26,871 nucleotides of DNA from Chitinophagales bacterium (GTDB lineage: Bacteria > Bacteroidota > Bacteroidia > Chitinophagales > Chitinophagaceae), in contig JANXYS010000058.1 in assembly GCA_025355935.1 (NCBI GenBank), positions 1 to 26,871 of the forward strand, written 5' to 3'. The position numbers and the translations under genes were made by a program. The notes below the pieces were generated by a model that was not told where the DNA came from, made no database searches, and saw only the letters and a list, made by a program, of their open reading frames with translations. Positions 17,434-25,158 of the stretch are shown piece after piece. Numbering within the stretch: position 1 is the stretch's first letter; each line of letters opens with the position of its first letter.

Positions 17434-17463
17434 TTTAAACTAGCTTACTTTAAATTAGCTTGC
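17434..17463 (+). repeat. 15-base imperfect tandem repeat abutting a start codon
   Basis: TTTAAACTAGCTTAC (17434-17448) and TTTAAATTAGCTTGC (17449-17463) differ at two positions and end exactly before the ATG at 17464. This could be an operator with two half-sites or a chance duplication. The stretch also contains TATATCTG (17421-17428), one base off a -7 box. Confidence 0.6.
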
Positions 17464-18237
17464 ATGGCACTACAACCCTGGCGCTCCGGGCGGGTCATTA
17501 AAATCGAGCAGCAAACTGCTTCCACCCGACGTTTTTTTATCCAGATTCCAGAGCTGGAAAGTTTCGATTTTTTACCGGGGCAGTTCGTCACGCTTGATCT
17601 TCCGATTCACGATAAGCCCAACAAACGGTTGCGCAGCTATTCTATAGCCAGCTGGCCGGATGGTTCGAATGTTTTTGAATTATGTATTGTACTTCTTGAA
17701 GATGGCGCGGGAACTAATTATTTATTTAACACCGTTGAAGTTGGAACAGAAATTATACTTCGTGGGCCCGTTGGCGTTTTTACTCTCCCGGACCCGATCG
17801 AAAAAGACATTTTCCTGATCTGCACCGGAACCGGAATAGCGCCTTTCAGGAGTATGATCCATCATTTAATAAACCATAATATTCCACATCAAAAAATTCA
17901 CCTGATTTTTGGCTGCCGTAAATTCGGTGATGCACTATATGCAGATGAGTTGAAGGAATTGATGCGTCTTGATGCAGACTTTCACTTCTATACTGCATAC
18001 TCCCGTGAAGAGCCAGGAAACTATGAGCACCTGGTGCGTATTGGCTATGTACATAATGTATATGAAGTGATTTGCAACGAAAACAAAATAGCAGATCCCG
18101 ATAACCCTGGCCAGCAAATATTAAAACCAGCCTCGTTCTATTTATGTGGTTGGAAAAATATGATTGATGAAGCAAAGCAGCGAATCATAGAGCTCGGTTT
18201 CGATAGAAAGACGATTCACCAGGAGCTTTATGGGTAA
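17464..18237 (+). CDS. ferredoxin-NADP reductase-like flavoenzyme
   Basis: A 257-residue FAD/NAD(P)H oxidoreductase of the plant-type ferredoxin reductase superfamily. Seen: the FAD-binding RSYSIAS (57-63), ISOpHosphate-side GPVGVFTLP (101-109), the nucleotide-binding CTGTGIAPFRSM (120-131), FGCRKFGDALY, and the C-terminal FYLCGWKNMIDEAKQRI followed by IHQELYG. There is no 2Fe-2S domain, so it works as a single-domain-pair reductase of the Fpr kind, moving electrons between NADPH and ferredoxin or flavodoxin (family knowledge; partner not visible). The start ATG 17464 is chosen over an upstream in-frame TTG at 17371, because family proteins begin about here (WRSGRVIKIEQQT) and the extension is a repeat-derived sequence. 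Divergent from mfd; terminator follows. Confidence 0.9.
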   Translation: MALQPWRSGRVIKIEQQTASTRRFFIQIPELESFDFLPGQFVTLDLPIHDKPNKRLRSYSIASWPDGSNVFELCIVLLEDGAGTNYLFNTVEVGTEIILRGPVGVFTLPDPIEKDIFLICTGTGIAPFRSMIHHLINHNIPHQKIHLIFGCRKFGDALYADELKELMRLDADFHFYTAYSREEPGNYEHLVRIGYVHNVYEVICNENKIADPDNPGQQILKPASFYLCGWKNMIDEAKQRIIELGFDRKTIHQELYG

Positions 18238-18253
18238 AGATTGGCAGAAAAGA

Positions 18254-18277
18254 AAAAACCTTCTCTCGAAGGTTTTT
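18254..18277 (+). terminator. intrinsic terminator after the flavoenzyme gene
   Basis: AAAAACCTTC (18254-18263), loop TCTC, GAAGGTTTTT (18268-18277): a perfect 10-base stem with flanking A and T runs, 16 bases after the stop codon. Confidence 0.88.
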
Positions 18278-18342
18278 CATACTAGTGAATTTAAAGTGGT
18301 TCTTGGATAGGTTATCGGTAGCATTCAGTAGGATTGGATATT

Positions 18343-18450
18343 TTACTGATGTAAAGTTGCACTAACTAAAGCAATGTTACAGTAGCCCATGTCATGAATT
18401 GTATGTAGTTTTTTTTCGAGCGTGTCGCAGTCAGGTTCTGCCTTTATCAT
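18343..18450 (-). other. possible small ORF in the gap before glyS 3' end
   Basis: The 300-base gap 18238-18538 contains the terminator above and, on the minus strand, one frame open for about 75 codons. It includes an ATG at 18450 giving 35 residues, MIKAEPDCDTLEKKLHTIHD at the start, ending at TAA 18343-18345. No promoter box or ribosome site supports it, and an open run of this length in 300 bases is not very unusual. Listed only so the gap is described. Confidence 0.2.
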
Positions 18451-18538
18451 GATGACTGTAGAATATACTAATTTGTTATAATGCCTTTGAAATGCAAGGC
18501 TGGTCTGCCTGTATAAATGATGGTTTATAGTGGTTCTA

Positions 18539-19987
18539 TCAAATTAATTTTTCCAGTACCAGCTTTTTTACATCCTTTAATAGTATTCTTTCCTGTCGCA
18601 TATCGTCGCGATAACGGATTGTTACTGTATTATCTTCTTTAGTCTGGTGATCGATAGTTACGCAAAATGGAGTTCCAATAGCATCCATGCGCCGATAACG
18701 TTTACCGATTGCATCTTTTTCTTCATAAAAACACATGAAGCTACCTTTGCATTCGTTCATGAGTTCTTTGGCAATCTCAGGCAGGCCATCTTTTTTCACA
18801 AGTGGTAATATAGCCAGCTTCGTAGGGGCAATCATAGCAGGAATTTTCAAAACAACCCTGCTATCGTCACTGCCATCTTCTTTTAACCATTTTTCTTCAG
18901 TATAAGCAAGGCTCATGATCGTTAAAAAAAGCCTGTCTAGTCCAACTGATGTTTCAATGACGTAAGGGGTATAATTTCCGAATGGTTTACCTTCTTCGTT
19001 GAGTTCGTTATCAAAATACTGGATCTTCTTTTTACTGAAAGTTGCATGCCTCGTGAGATCGTAGTCTGTGCGGCTATGTATCCCTTCCAGTTCTTTAAAG
19101 CCAAAGGGAAATTCAAATTCAATGTCTAGGGCGGCATCCGCATAGTGAGCCAACTTAACGTGATCGTGGAAACGAAGTTTGGAGGCCGGGATACCGAGGC
19201 TTTCATGCCATTTGAGACGTTCCTCTTTCCAGTAATCATACCATTGTTTCTGGGTGCCGGGGCGAATAAAAAACTGCATTTCCATTTGTTCAAATTCGCG
19301 CATCCGGAAAATGAACTGGCGCGCAACAATTTCATTCCTAAAGGCTTTTCCGGTTTGGGCAATACCGAATGGAATCTTCATACGACCAGTCTTCTGTACA
19401 TTGAGGAAATTCACAAAGATGCCTTGTGCCGTTTCGGGCCGCAGATATATCTTATCACTTTCGCCCGCAATGCTTCCTATCTGTGTATCAAACATTAGGT
19501 TAAACTGGCGCACTTCCGTCCAGTTGCTCGTTTTGCTCACGCTGCATTTAATCTTGTTTTCATCTATCAGTTGTTTTACGCCCACCATATCGTCAGCAGC
19601 AAGAAGTTTTTCCATAGTAGCTATTAAACTATCCCTGGCCTGGGTGTCAAGTGTCTCGGCATACTCCTCTATAAGATGGTCAACCCGGTAGCGCTTATTG
19701 CTGTCTTTATTATCAATCATCGGATCGCTGAAACTGTCTACGTGCCCACTGGCCTTCCAAACGGTGGGATGCATGAATATCGCCGCATCAATTCCTACAA
19801 TGTTTTCTTGTAATTGGGTCATGCTTTTCCACCAGTAATCGCGAATATTCTTCTTCAACTGGGAGCCCATTTGACCGTAATCGTATACTGCTGCCAATCC
19901 ATCGTACAATTCGCTACTTTGAAAAATGTAGCCATATTCCTTGCAATGCGAGATGAGCTCCTGGAAATTATTCGTTTCGTTTGCCAT
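18539..19987 (-). CDS. glyS: glycyl-tRNA synthetase (single-chain class II type)
   Basis: Charges tRNA-Gly. At 482 residues this is the homodimeric alpha2 type found in Bacteroidota, Gram-positives and eukaryotes, not the alpha/beta type of E. coli. Seen: N-terminal LISHCKEYGYIFQSSELYDG, then YDYGQMGSQLKKNIRDYWW, the glycine-specific RPETAQGIFVNF, motif 2 RNEIVARQFIFRMREFEQME, motif 3 near VGLDRLFLTIM, and a C-terminal anticodon-binding domain (TKLAILPLVKKDGL onward). The ATG at 19987 follows a -7 box after only 7 bases, so the transcript may be leaderless. The long palindrome at 20076-20121 separates it from the secreted-protein gene upstream. Some databases name this gene glyQS. Confidence 0.97.
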   Translation of the reverse strand: MANETNNFQELISHCKEYGYIFQSSELYDGLAAVYDYGQMGSQLKKNIRDYWWKSMTQLQENIVGIDAAIFMHPTVWKASGHVDSFSDPMIDNKDSNKRYRVDHLIEEYAETLDTQARDSLIATMEKLLAADDMVGVKQLIDENKIKCSVSKTSNWTEVRQFNLMFDTQIGSIAGESDKIYLRPETAQGIFVNFLNVQKTGRMKIPFGIAQTGKAFRNEIVARQFIFRMREFEQMEMQFFIRPGTQKQWYDYWKEERLKWHESLGIPASKLRFHDHVKLAHYADAALDIEFEFPFGFKELEGIHSRTDYDLTRHATFSKKKIQYFDNELNEEGKPFGNYTPYVIETSVGLDRLFLTIMSLAYTEEKWLKEDGSDDSRVVLKIPAMIAPTKLAILPLVKKDGLPEIAKELMNECKGSFMCFYEEKDAIGKRYRRMDAIGTPFCVTIDHQTKEDNTVTIRYRDDMRQERILLKDVKKLVLEKLI

Positions 19988-19994
19988 ATTCCGG

Positions 19995-20002
19995 CAAAGA
20001 TA
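19995..20002 (-). promoter_or_regulatory. -7 promoter element of glyS, 7 bases from the start codon
   Basis: TATCTTTG on the minus strand, then CCGGAAT, then ATG. Box sequence and 7-base spacing are the same as at mfd. Confidence 0.5.
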
Positions 20003-20075
20003 ATAGTTTGGAGTTTGAAGTAAATATGGCTCGGTACTTCGGTCAGAAAATCACGTGTGTACAGGGGATTGACAA

Positions 20076-20121
20076 TATCTTATTTAAACAGGCACCCCGG
20101 GGGGCCTGTTTAAATAAGATA
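20076..20121. repeat. perfect 18-base-stem palindrome, probable terminator
   Basis: Two 18-base arms (20076-20093 and 20104-20121) are exact inverted copies, beginning TATCTTATTTAAACAGG. They enclose a 10-base loop ACCCCGGGGG that itself contains CCCCGGGG. It lies 10 bases after the stop of the secreted-protein gene and before glyS. No clean T-run follows in either direction; the T-rich part is inside the stem. It probably ends or protects the 3' end of the upstream transcript. Confidence 0.75.
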
Positions 20122-20131
20122 AGTTAAGGAC

Positions 20132-22435
20132 TTATTTCTTTAACAAACGAGTAGTTGTTTGTTGTCCGTCTTCACTAAGTGCTGTTAACTGGTAAGTACC
20201 GGCAGCTAAATTTGAAAGGTGAAGCATAATCCTGTTATCTCCGGACTGCACAGGAAAGGAATATGTTTCTATTTTTTTACCTGAAACGTCTGTAATCAGA
20301 ATTTGTACCTGTCCGGCACGTGCAATTAGAAGATTAAGCGTCGCCGCACCATTGGTTTCAACCGGGTTTGGTACAAGGCTAAGTAGTCTAAATCCTGCTA
20401 TATTATTTAACAAGCTTACAATAGTACTATACCTTACTTTGCCGTCAACATCCGTCACTTTTAACCGGTAAAAATTAATACCTGCTGCTGGATATTTATC
20501 AGATTCATTAAAAGGTTGCTGGCACCGGATTGCATTGGTGGTAATACTGTAAATATTTTTAAAACTGCGGCCATCCAGGCTGCGTTCAAGGGTTAGCGTT
20601 ACTGTCGGGGTATTAGTGCATGTTGCTTTCCAGGAAAGGTCATTAAAGTTTCCGGATTTAATCCCTTTAAAATACTCAATGGTTATTGGTAATACAGCGA
20701 CTTCTGTGCCCAGGCTGAAGGCTGTAGGGCTAAAAATGGTTACGCCACTAACGTTAACGCTGTTCCCACCGCCATCGCTTCCGCCGAGGTTATCCCATGA
20801 AGTTCCGTTCCAGTGAAGTCCCCGCACCGTACCAGGATCTGTTATACCCCCATTGTCAAATCCGCCATATTCGAAATTTAAATCGACGGCACCGCCGGCA
20901 AATTGTGTAATATCCCAAATGTAATTGCCAGCATTTAAAGTCGGTGCCGAAACAGCATTTCGATCGAATGGATTCGGCCGGCTGAATTTAACAGAATAAT
21001 CTCCGTCAACTGCTGGTGTAATATTAACGGTAGCAATATCAACGCTGTTGTCAGAAACGGTGAACGAAAAAGCACCCTGACCTAAAATCATGGCCCGGCG
21101 CAACTCTCCTACGATATGAGACGCAGGGGTACCTCCGACTAGTGATGCTGTTGCAGTACTGGAAAGATGGAGCGTATTTGTTCCTAAATTAATGTTCCCG
21201 GCGGTAAGGGTGATTCTGCTGTTCGCACTATTAGGCATATTCCAATCTTTTAATACGTTTAAGCCTGCCGGATTATTAACCAGGAAACGAACATCTTTAG
21301 TAATCGTAGCGAAACTCAGATTTTGGGAAACCGTTCCGTTTAGTGCTACAGTGGCGGCAGTGTTTAAACCGTTTTCCGTGATGGTGCCCAGGCTTGAAAG
21401 GTTGCCCTTAACGTTGAACGTTGTTGTTCCGCCTGCCGCATTCTGGAGATCGATGGTTGTACCTGCAGACTGGGTTAAATTTCCGTTTAAGGTTACTGTG
21501 CCTGCTACAGCGCTGTTTGCAAGGCTCAAAGTACCGTTTGCAACATCCATGTTACCTTGAATAAGAATATTGTTTGGAGTTGAAGCGAGACGTATTCCTG
21601 CACTTGTTCCGAGACTCAGTATTCTGAAATCACCCTGGAAGACAGTATTTGCGGGGATTGCCAGGTTACCAACGGTGGCGCTGTTCGCTGCGGGCGCATT
21701 AAATTCTACAGCTCCATAAGTAGCAGGTAGGTTCCAGGTGGAAGGGAAACCTGAAGTTGTCCCTGTAACCCTGATAAGCGAACTTGGCTCGTACTTTCCA
21801 CCAGGGATGACTCCGTTGTTTTTATCAAGCTGGTACACAGAGCCGTTAGAAAACCTAAATTTACTCCCTGAAGGATTTGATCCTAGCTGGGTTATTGAAG
21901 GCCCAACATAATAAAGAGCATTTATAATAATAGAATCCTGCGCAATAAGCCGGGGGCCGTTTGAATTATTGCCTGCCTGGTTTACACATTTAATGTCACC
22001 ATTAAAAACCATCCTGCCACTGCTTAAAGCAGTGCTTCCCAAATTAAAAGGTGAATTAGTGGTACTCTTCAAAGTTAATGAAGAACCGGCCGCTACTACT
22101 TCGTAATAATTAGAGCTTACATTCGTAATGGTTATGCTTCGTGTAGGGGATATCGTATTAGTAAGGATTAGCTGCGTGTTATTAGTAATAGAAAACCCTG
22201 CAAAACCAATATCAGCACCGGGCAAATCATATGTTACCGCTATGGTAAGGCCATTTTCAAAAAATACAGCATCGCCGGTTGTTGGTACCGACGCACCGCT
22301 GGCACCACCACTAGTAGCAGACCAGGAAGCTGTGGTATTCCAGTTTCCTGAAGTTCCCCCAGCCCAATAGCGGGTCGCACCGAAAGTGCAGGGTACACAG
22401 GATAATAAGATAAATAGTGTGTAAATTTTTTTCAT
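20132..22435 (-). CDS. large T9SS-exported surface protein (type A sorting domain)
   Basis: A 767-residue secreted protein of unknown function. Residues 1-20 are a signal peptide (KKIYTLFILLSCVPCTFGA). The mature protein opens with TRYWAGGTSGNWNTTASWS, a start seen in many Bacteroidota surface proteins. It then has a long Ser/Thr/Asn/Gly-rich beta-repeat region (about 60-460) of the autotransporter or beta-helix type, with recurring NLTQSAGTTIDLQNA-like turns. A later beta-sandwich part follows, with VLPITIEYFKGIKSGNFNDL (about 580) and LTLERSLDGRSFKNI. The last 85 residues form the T9SS type A sorting domain: LVPNPVETNGAATLNL, ITDVSGKKIETYSF, NLAAGTYQLTA and a Lys-rich end. Such domains direct export and cell-surface anchoring. 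No catalytic motif seen. Transcribed alone from a consensus promoter. Confidence 0.92.
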   Translation of the reverse strand: MKKIYTLFILLSCVPCTFGATRYWAGGTSGNWNTTASWSATSGGASGASVPTTGDAVFFENGLTIAVTYDLPGADIGFAGFSITNNTQLILTNTISPTRSITITNVSSNYYEVVAAGSSLTLKSTTNSPFNLGSTALSSGRMVFNGDIKCVNQAGNNSNGPRLIAQDSIIINALYYVGPSITQLGSNPSGSKFRFSNGSVYQLDKNNGVIPGGKYEPSSLIRVTGTTSGFPSTWNLPATYGAVEFNAPAANSATVGNLAIPANTVFQGDFRILSLGTSAGIRLASTPNNILIQGNMDVANGTLSLANSAVAGTVTLNGNLTQSAGTTIDLQNAAGGTTTFNVKGNLSSLGTITENGLNTAATVALNGTVSQNLSFATITKDVRFLVNNPAGLNVLKDWNMPNSANSRITLTAGNINLGTNTLHLSSTATASLVGGTPASHIVGELRRAMILGQGAFSFTVSDNSVDIATVNITPAVDGDYSVKFSRPNPFDRNAVSAPTLNAGNYIWDITQFAGGAVDLNFEYGGFDNGGITDPGTVRGLHWNGTSWDNLGGSDGGGNSVNVSGVTIFSPTAFSLGTEVAVLPITIEYFKGIKSGNFNDLSWKATCTNTPTVTLTLERSLDGRSFKNIYSITTNAIRCQQPFNESDKYPAAGINFYRLKVTDVDGKVRYSTIVSLLNNIAGFRLLSLVPNPVETNGAATLNLLIARAGQVQILITDVSGKKIETYSFPVQSGDNRIMLHLSNLAAGTYQLTALSEDGQQTTTRLLKK

Positions 22436-22492
22436 TAATTTTTTTTAAGGAGTGGCGTATGGCAGTTTTGGCGAATGTGAAGTTTAGGTTAA

Positions 22493-22523
22493 CAAATATA
22501 ATTGTAAAATATCGATATTCAAA
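22493..22523 (-). promoter_or_regulatory. Bacteroidota-type promoter of the T9SS-exported protein
   Basis: On the minus strand TTTG (22520-22523), exactly 19 bases, TATATTTG (22493-22500): a perfect match to the consensus. The leader to the ATG at 22435 is about 50 bases. Confidence 0.7.
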
Positions 22524-22573
22524 AAATCCTACAAACTAGTACAGGAAAGCATTTTGGTGTATTTTACAGTTAC

Positions 22574-22762
22574 TTGAATTTGAATAAAACTGTATACATT
22601 AGAGGGCGATTATCATGGCTTATTTTATGTTGTGTAGGCATTGGTCTATCTGGTTGTAAATCTTCTACTACCCCTCGGCGTGAGGCAGAACGAGGAATTT
22701 ATTTAGAAACTCGGGATCTCCGAACCGCTGAATTTGAAAAAGAAGAACCTTGGCCAGGCTAA
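22574..22762 (+). CDS. small predicted lipoprotein
   Basis: A 62-residue peptide with a lipoprotein signal: basic start (NKTVYIRGR), hydrophobic core LSWLILCCVGIG, and lipobox LSGC with the lipidated cysteine at 28. The mature part is only 35 residues, charged, ending EEPWPG. Starts available are TTG at 22574 or TTG at 22580; no ATG exists in frame before the signal, so either the start is TTG or this is not expressed. Its stop is directly followed by ATG 22763 (TAAATG), an in-frame alternative start of the transporter gene, suggesting co-transcription or translational coupling. No known family recognised. Confidence 0.6.
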   Translation: MNLNKTVYIRGRLSWLILCCVGIGLSGCKSSTTPRREAERGIYLETRDLRTAEFEKEEPWPG

Positions 22763-22792
22763 ATGCCAAACCTGTTATTATTAAAAGAGATA

Positions 22793-24061
22793 ATGATGAA
22801 ATTTTTTAAGGTGCTTTATGTGCAGGTACTTATTGGTATTGTTGCAGGTGTACTTGCTGGATTATTATTTCCGTCTTTTGCTCCCGCAGCCAAACTTATC
22901 AGTGAAACCTTTATAAATATGATCCGCATGGTAATCGCGCCGATTATATTTTTTACTATCGTACTCGGAATAGCAGGTGCCGGAGACTTAAAAAAAGCTG
23001 GCCGCATCGGCGGGAAGGCCATCATTTATTTTGAAATAGTTACAACCCTTGCACTGGTTATTGGGCTGATAGTGGCAAACTTTTTCAAACCTGGCCAGGG
23101 TATAGCGCATAGTAATTTAGCAACTGATAAAGTTGTTGAGTATAGTTCGCAGGCCAAAGCACTCAACTGGGGTGAATTCTTTTCGCACATTGTTCCGCCA
23201 AACATTATTGATTCTTTTGCTAAGGGCGATATCCTGCAAATACTTTTCTTTAGTATACTTTTTGCCATTGGCCTTAAATGGATGGGCGGCCGCGGTAGTT
23301 CGCTGCTTCTAAATTTCGAAAAAATAAACCAGGTGCTATTCAATATTATGCGGATAGTAATGCGCTTAAGCCCGATCGGGGCGTTTGGAGGGATGGCTTA
23401 CACAATCGGCAAATTTGGATTTGTAACCCTGGCATTGCTCGGTAAGCTCATGCTTTGCTTTTACCTCACAGGCGCCATATTTGTCTTTGTAATCCTGAAT
23501 CTTATTGCAAAATTTTACAAATTCAGCCTTTGGAAACTGTTGGGATATATTAAAGAAGAATTGTTGATAGTGTTGGGCAGCAGTAGCAGTGAGGCAGCAC
23601 TTCCTTCAGTAATGAAAAAACTGGAAGATGCGGGCTGTGATAAGGAAGTGGTGGGCCTGGTAATACCTACCGGTTATAGTTTTAACCTGGATGGAACAAC
23701 TATTTATCTTAGTATGAGTATAATCTTCCTGGCGCAGGTTTTTAAAATTGATCTCACCTTTTCACAACAACTCACTATAATCGGAATTTTATTAATTACC
23801 AGTAAAGGTGCTGCCGGAGTTACGGGCAGTGGGTTCATTGTACTGGCATCAACTCTTACCGCGTCTAAAATTATCCCGCTGGAGGGTCTTGCACTGCTTA
23901 TAGGGGTCGACCGGTTTATGAGCGAAGGGCGCGCTATCGTAAATTTTATCGGAAACACAGTTGCAACAGTTATCATCGCGAAAAGCGAGAATGCACTTAA
24001 TGAGGCAGTTTACAAAACGGTTGTTATTGATAAAAAACTCATGCCAGTTATTGTCAGTTAA
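22793..24061 (+). CDS. dctA: C4-dicarboxylate / amino acid:cation symporter, DctA-like
   Basis: Inner-membrane secondary transporter of the DAACS (glutamate/dicarboxylate symporter) family, about 422 residues with eight membrane helices and two re-entrant loops. Signatures: FINMIRMVIAPIIFFTIVLG, the serine-rich loop LGSSSSEAALPSVM, GLVIPTGYSFNLDGTTIYLS, SSKGAAGVTGSGFIV-like TSKGAAGVTGSGFIVLASTL, and GVDRFMSEGRAIVNFIGN. These follow E. coli DctA almost block for block, so succinate, fumarate or malate uptake is likely; aspartate or glutamate remain possible. Starts: ATG 22763 (abutting the lipoprotein stop) or ATG 22793/22796. The later pair fits the family N-terminus (MKFFKVLYVQVLIGI) and follows AAAAGAGA, so it is preferred. 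dtd follows after 43 bases. Confidence 0.9.
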   Translation: MMKFFKVLYVQVLIGIVAGVLAGLLFPSFAPAAKLISETFINMIRMVIAPIIFFTIVLGIAGAGDLKKAGRIGGKAIIYFEIVTTLALVIGLIVANFFKPGQGIAHSNLATDKVVEYSSQAKALNWGEFFSHIVPPNIIDSFAKGDILQILFFSILFAIGLKWMGGRGSSLLLNFEKINQVLFNIMRIVMRLSPIGAFGGMAYTIGKFGFVTLALLGKLMLCFYLTGAIFVFVILNLIAKFYKFSLWKLLGYIKEELLIVLGSSSSEAALPSVMKKLEDAGCDKEVVGLVIPTGYSFNLDGTTIYLSMSIIFLAQVFKIDLTFSQQLTIIGILLITSKGAAGVTGSGFIVLASTLTASKIIPLEGLALLIGVDRFMSEGRAIVNFIGNTVATVIIAKSENALNEAVYKTVVIDKKLMPVIVS

Positions 24062-24104
24062 GCCATAAATTTTTCCTGGTATTTTTAATTTTAAACACGT
24101 CGAT

Positions 24105-24557
24105 ATGCGGGTTGTCGTTCAAAGGGTTTCTGAAGCATCGGTAACCATCAGCGGGGTGGTGAAGGCAAGCATTAGTGCTGGCCTTTTAATTTTTGTAGGC
24201 ATAGAAGATGCGGACGATGTAGCTGACATAATATGGCTAAGCAATAAACTGGTAAACCTGCGGATTTTTGATGATGAAAACCATATCCCGAATATATCAG
24301 TGAAAGACTGCGGCGGTGAGATTTTACTGATCAGCCAATTTACTTTGCACGCTGGAACAAAAAAAGGGAATCGGCCATCTTACTTAAAAGCCAGTAAGGC
24401 TGAAGTTGCAATACCGCTGTATGAAATGTTGATCGCACAACTCGAAAATGATTTGAGTAGAAAAATATTTACCGGCACCTTCGGTGCAGATATGAAAGTT
24501 GGATTGGTCAACGATGGGCCTGTAACGATATTAATGGACACAAAGTCCAAGGAATAA
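24105..24557 (+). CDS. dtd: D-aminoacyl-tRNA deacylase
   Basis: Removes D-amino acids wrongly attached to tRNA. 150 residues, the normal DTD size. Seen: MRVVVQRVSEASVTISG start, the catalytic-pocket SQFTL (77-81) after EILLI, the loop KKGNRPSY (86-93), and the Gly-cisPro motif as NDGPVT (136-141). The start is the ATG 43 bases after dctA. In Bacteroidota dtd is often followed directly by a MazG-like pyrophosphohydrolase gene (recalled); here the inverted-repeat cassette lies between them, beginning 15 bases after the dtd stop. Confidence 0.97.
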   Translation: MRVVVQRVSEASVTISGVVKASISAGLLIFVGIEDADDVADIIWLSNKLVNLRIFDDENHIPNISVKDCGGEILLISQFTLHAGTKKGNRPSYLKASKAEVAIPLYEMLIAQLENDLSRKIFTGTFGADMKVGLVNDGPVTILMDTKSKE

Positions 24558-24572
24558 CGAAAAAAAGAACCG

Positions 24573-24598
24573 CTGACACGAATTAATAAGTCGAATTT
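24573..24598 (+). repeat. left inverted repeat of the cassette
   Basis: First 26-base arm, exact reverse complement of 25093-25118. The bases that follow it contain GAATTTCACTAATTA, an imperfect counterpart of the right arm's inner extension. Confidence 0.9.
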
Positions 24599-24702
24599 AA
24601 AGAATTTCACTAATTAGAATTGGATGTTTTAAGATGTTTTTTTTCTCAAAAAAATTGCTGTTTTTCTCATAACATTAAATGCTCGATTGATGAAATTTCC
24701 AT

Positions 24703-25077
24703 ATGCAGAATATTATTTTTAAAGAGGAATCTTATCAAATAGTGGGTCTTTGTTTAGAGGTACATAAAAATTTGAGAATGGGCTTCGGTGAAATCATCTA
24801 CAAAGACGCTCTCGAATTGGAATTAAACAGCTACGGTATTCCCTACTTAAGAGAACATAAATTTCAAATAAAATATAAAGACACTACGCTCAAGCATTAT
24901 TACACGGCTGACTTCGTAATCTTCAGATCTATCATTCTCGAAGCAAAATCTTCACCTTTAATCATTCCGGAATTTATCAATCAGACTATACATTATTTAA
25001 ACGCTTCAGGATTCAAGCTCGGCATTATTGCTAACTTCGGCGGGAGATCGTTTACTTCTAAAAGAATTGTAATGTGA
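24703..25077 (+). CDS. GxxExxY protein (PD-(D/E)XK-like fold)
   Basis: A 124-residue protein of the GxxExxY family (Pfam PDDEXK_3 type). The name motif is GFGEIIY (27-33). The nuclease-fold core is visible: E30, D70 in YYTADFV and the ExK pair in ILEAK (78-82), followed by a helix and IIANFG. The residues of a metal-dependent nuclease core are all present, but family members have no proven activity that I know of. The start is ATG 24703; the stop TGA (25075-25077) lies in the inner part of the right repeat. Family genes are scattered in many copies in Bacteroidota and other phyla. The spacing to dtd (145 bases) and to the MazG-like gene is filled by AT-rich repeat sequence. Confidence 0.92.
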   Translation: MQNIIFKEESYQIVGLCLEVHKNLRMGFGEIIYKDALELELNSYGIPYLREHKFQIKYKDTTLKHYYTADFVIFRSIILEAKSSPLIIPEFINQTIHYLNASGFKLGIIANFGGRSFTSKRIVM

Positions 25078-25092
25078 TTTGTGTAATTCGTC

Positions 25093-25118
25093 AAATTCGA
25101 CTTATTAATTCGTGTCAG
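25093..25118 (-). repeat. right inverted repeat of the cassette
   Basis: Second 26-base arm. The word AATTCG recurs four times at 25085, 25094, 25107 and 25127, giving a loosely periodic sequence around the arm. Confidence 0.9.
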
Positions 25119-25158
25119 TGTTTTCTAATTCGTAAATTATAAATTAAAAATTTGAGTG

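Larger units (their letters stand above)
24573..25118. mobile_element. inverted-repeat-flanked GxxExxY cassette
   Basis: The GxxExxY gene is enclosed by perfect 26-base inverted repeats: 24573-24598 (starting CTGACACGAATTAATAAG) and its exact reverse complement at 25093-25118. The similarity continues inward, imperfectly, for about 18 more bases on each side and includes the stop codon of the gene on the right. No target-site duplication was seen at the outer ends. The repeats could pair in RNA as a long stem enclosing the gene. The architecture recalls intervening sequences of 23S rRNA that carry small four-helix-bundle genes, but no rRNA is here. The cassette idea is inference from the repeats. 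Confidence 0.6.

Noticed and set aside
24573..25118. A 23S rRNA intervening sequence
   Set aside because: The inverted-repeat-plus-gene layout is similar, but no rRNA sequence flanks it; the neighbours are dtd and a MazG-like gene.
24551..25140. Target-site duplication around the inverted-repeat cassette
   Set aside because: The bases just outside the two arms do not match in direct orientation; no duplication can be claimed.
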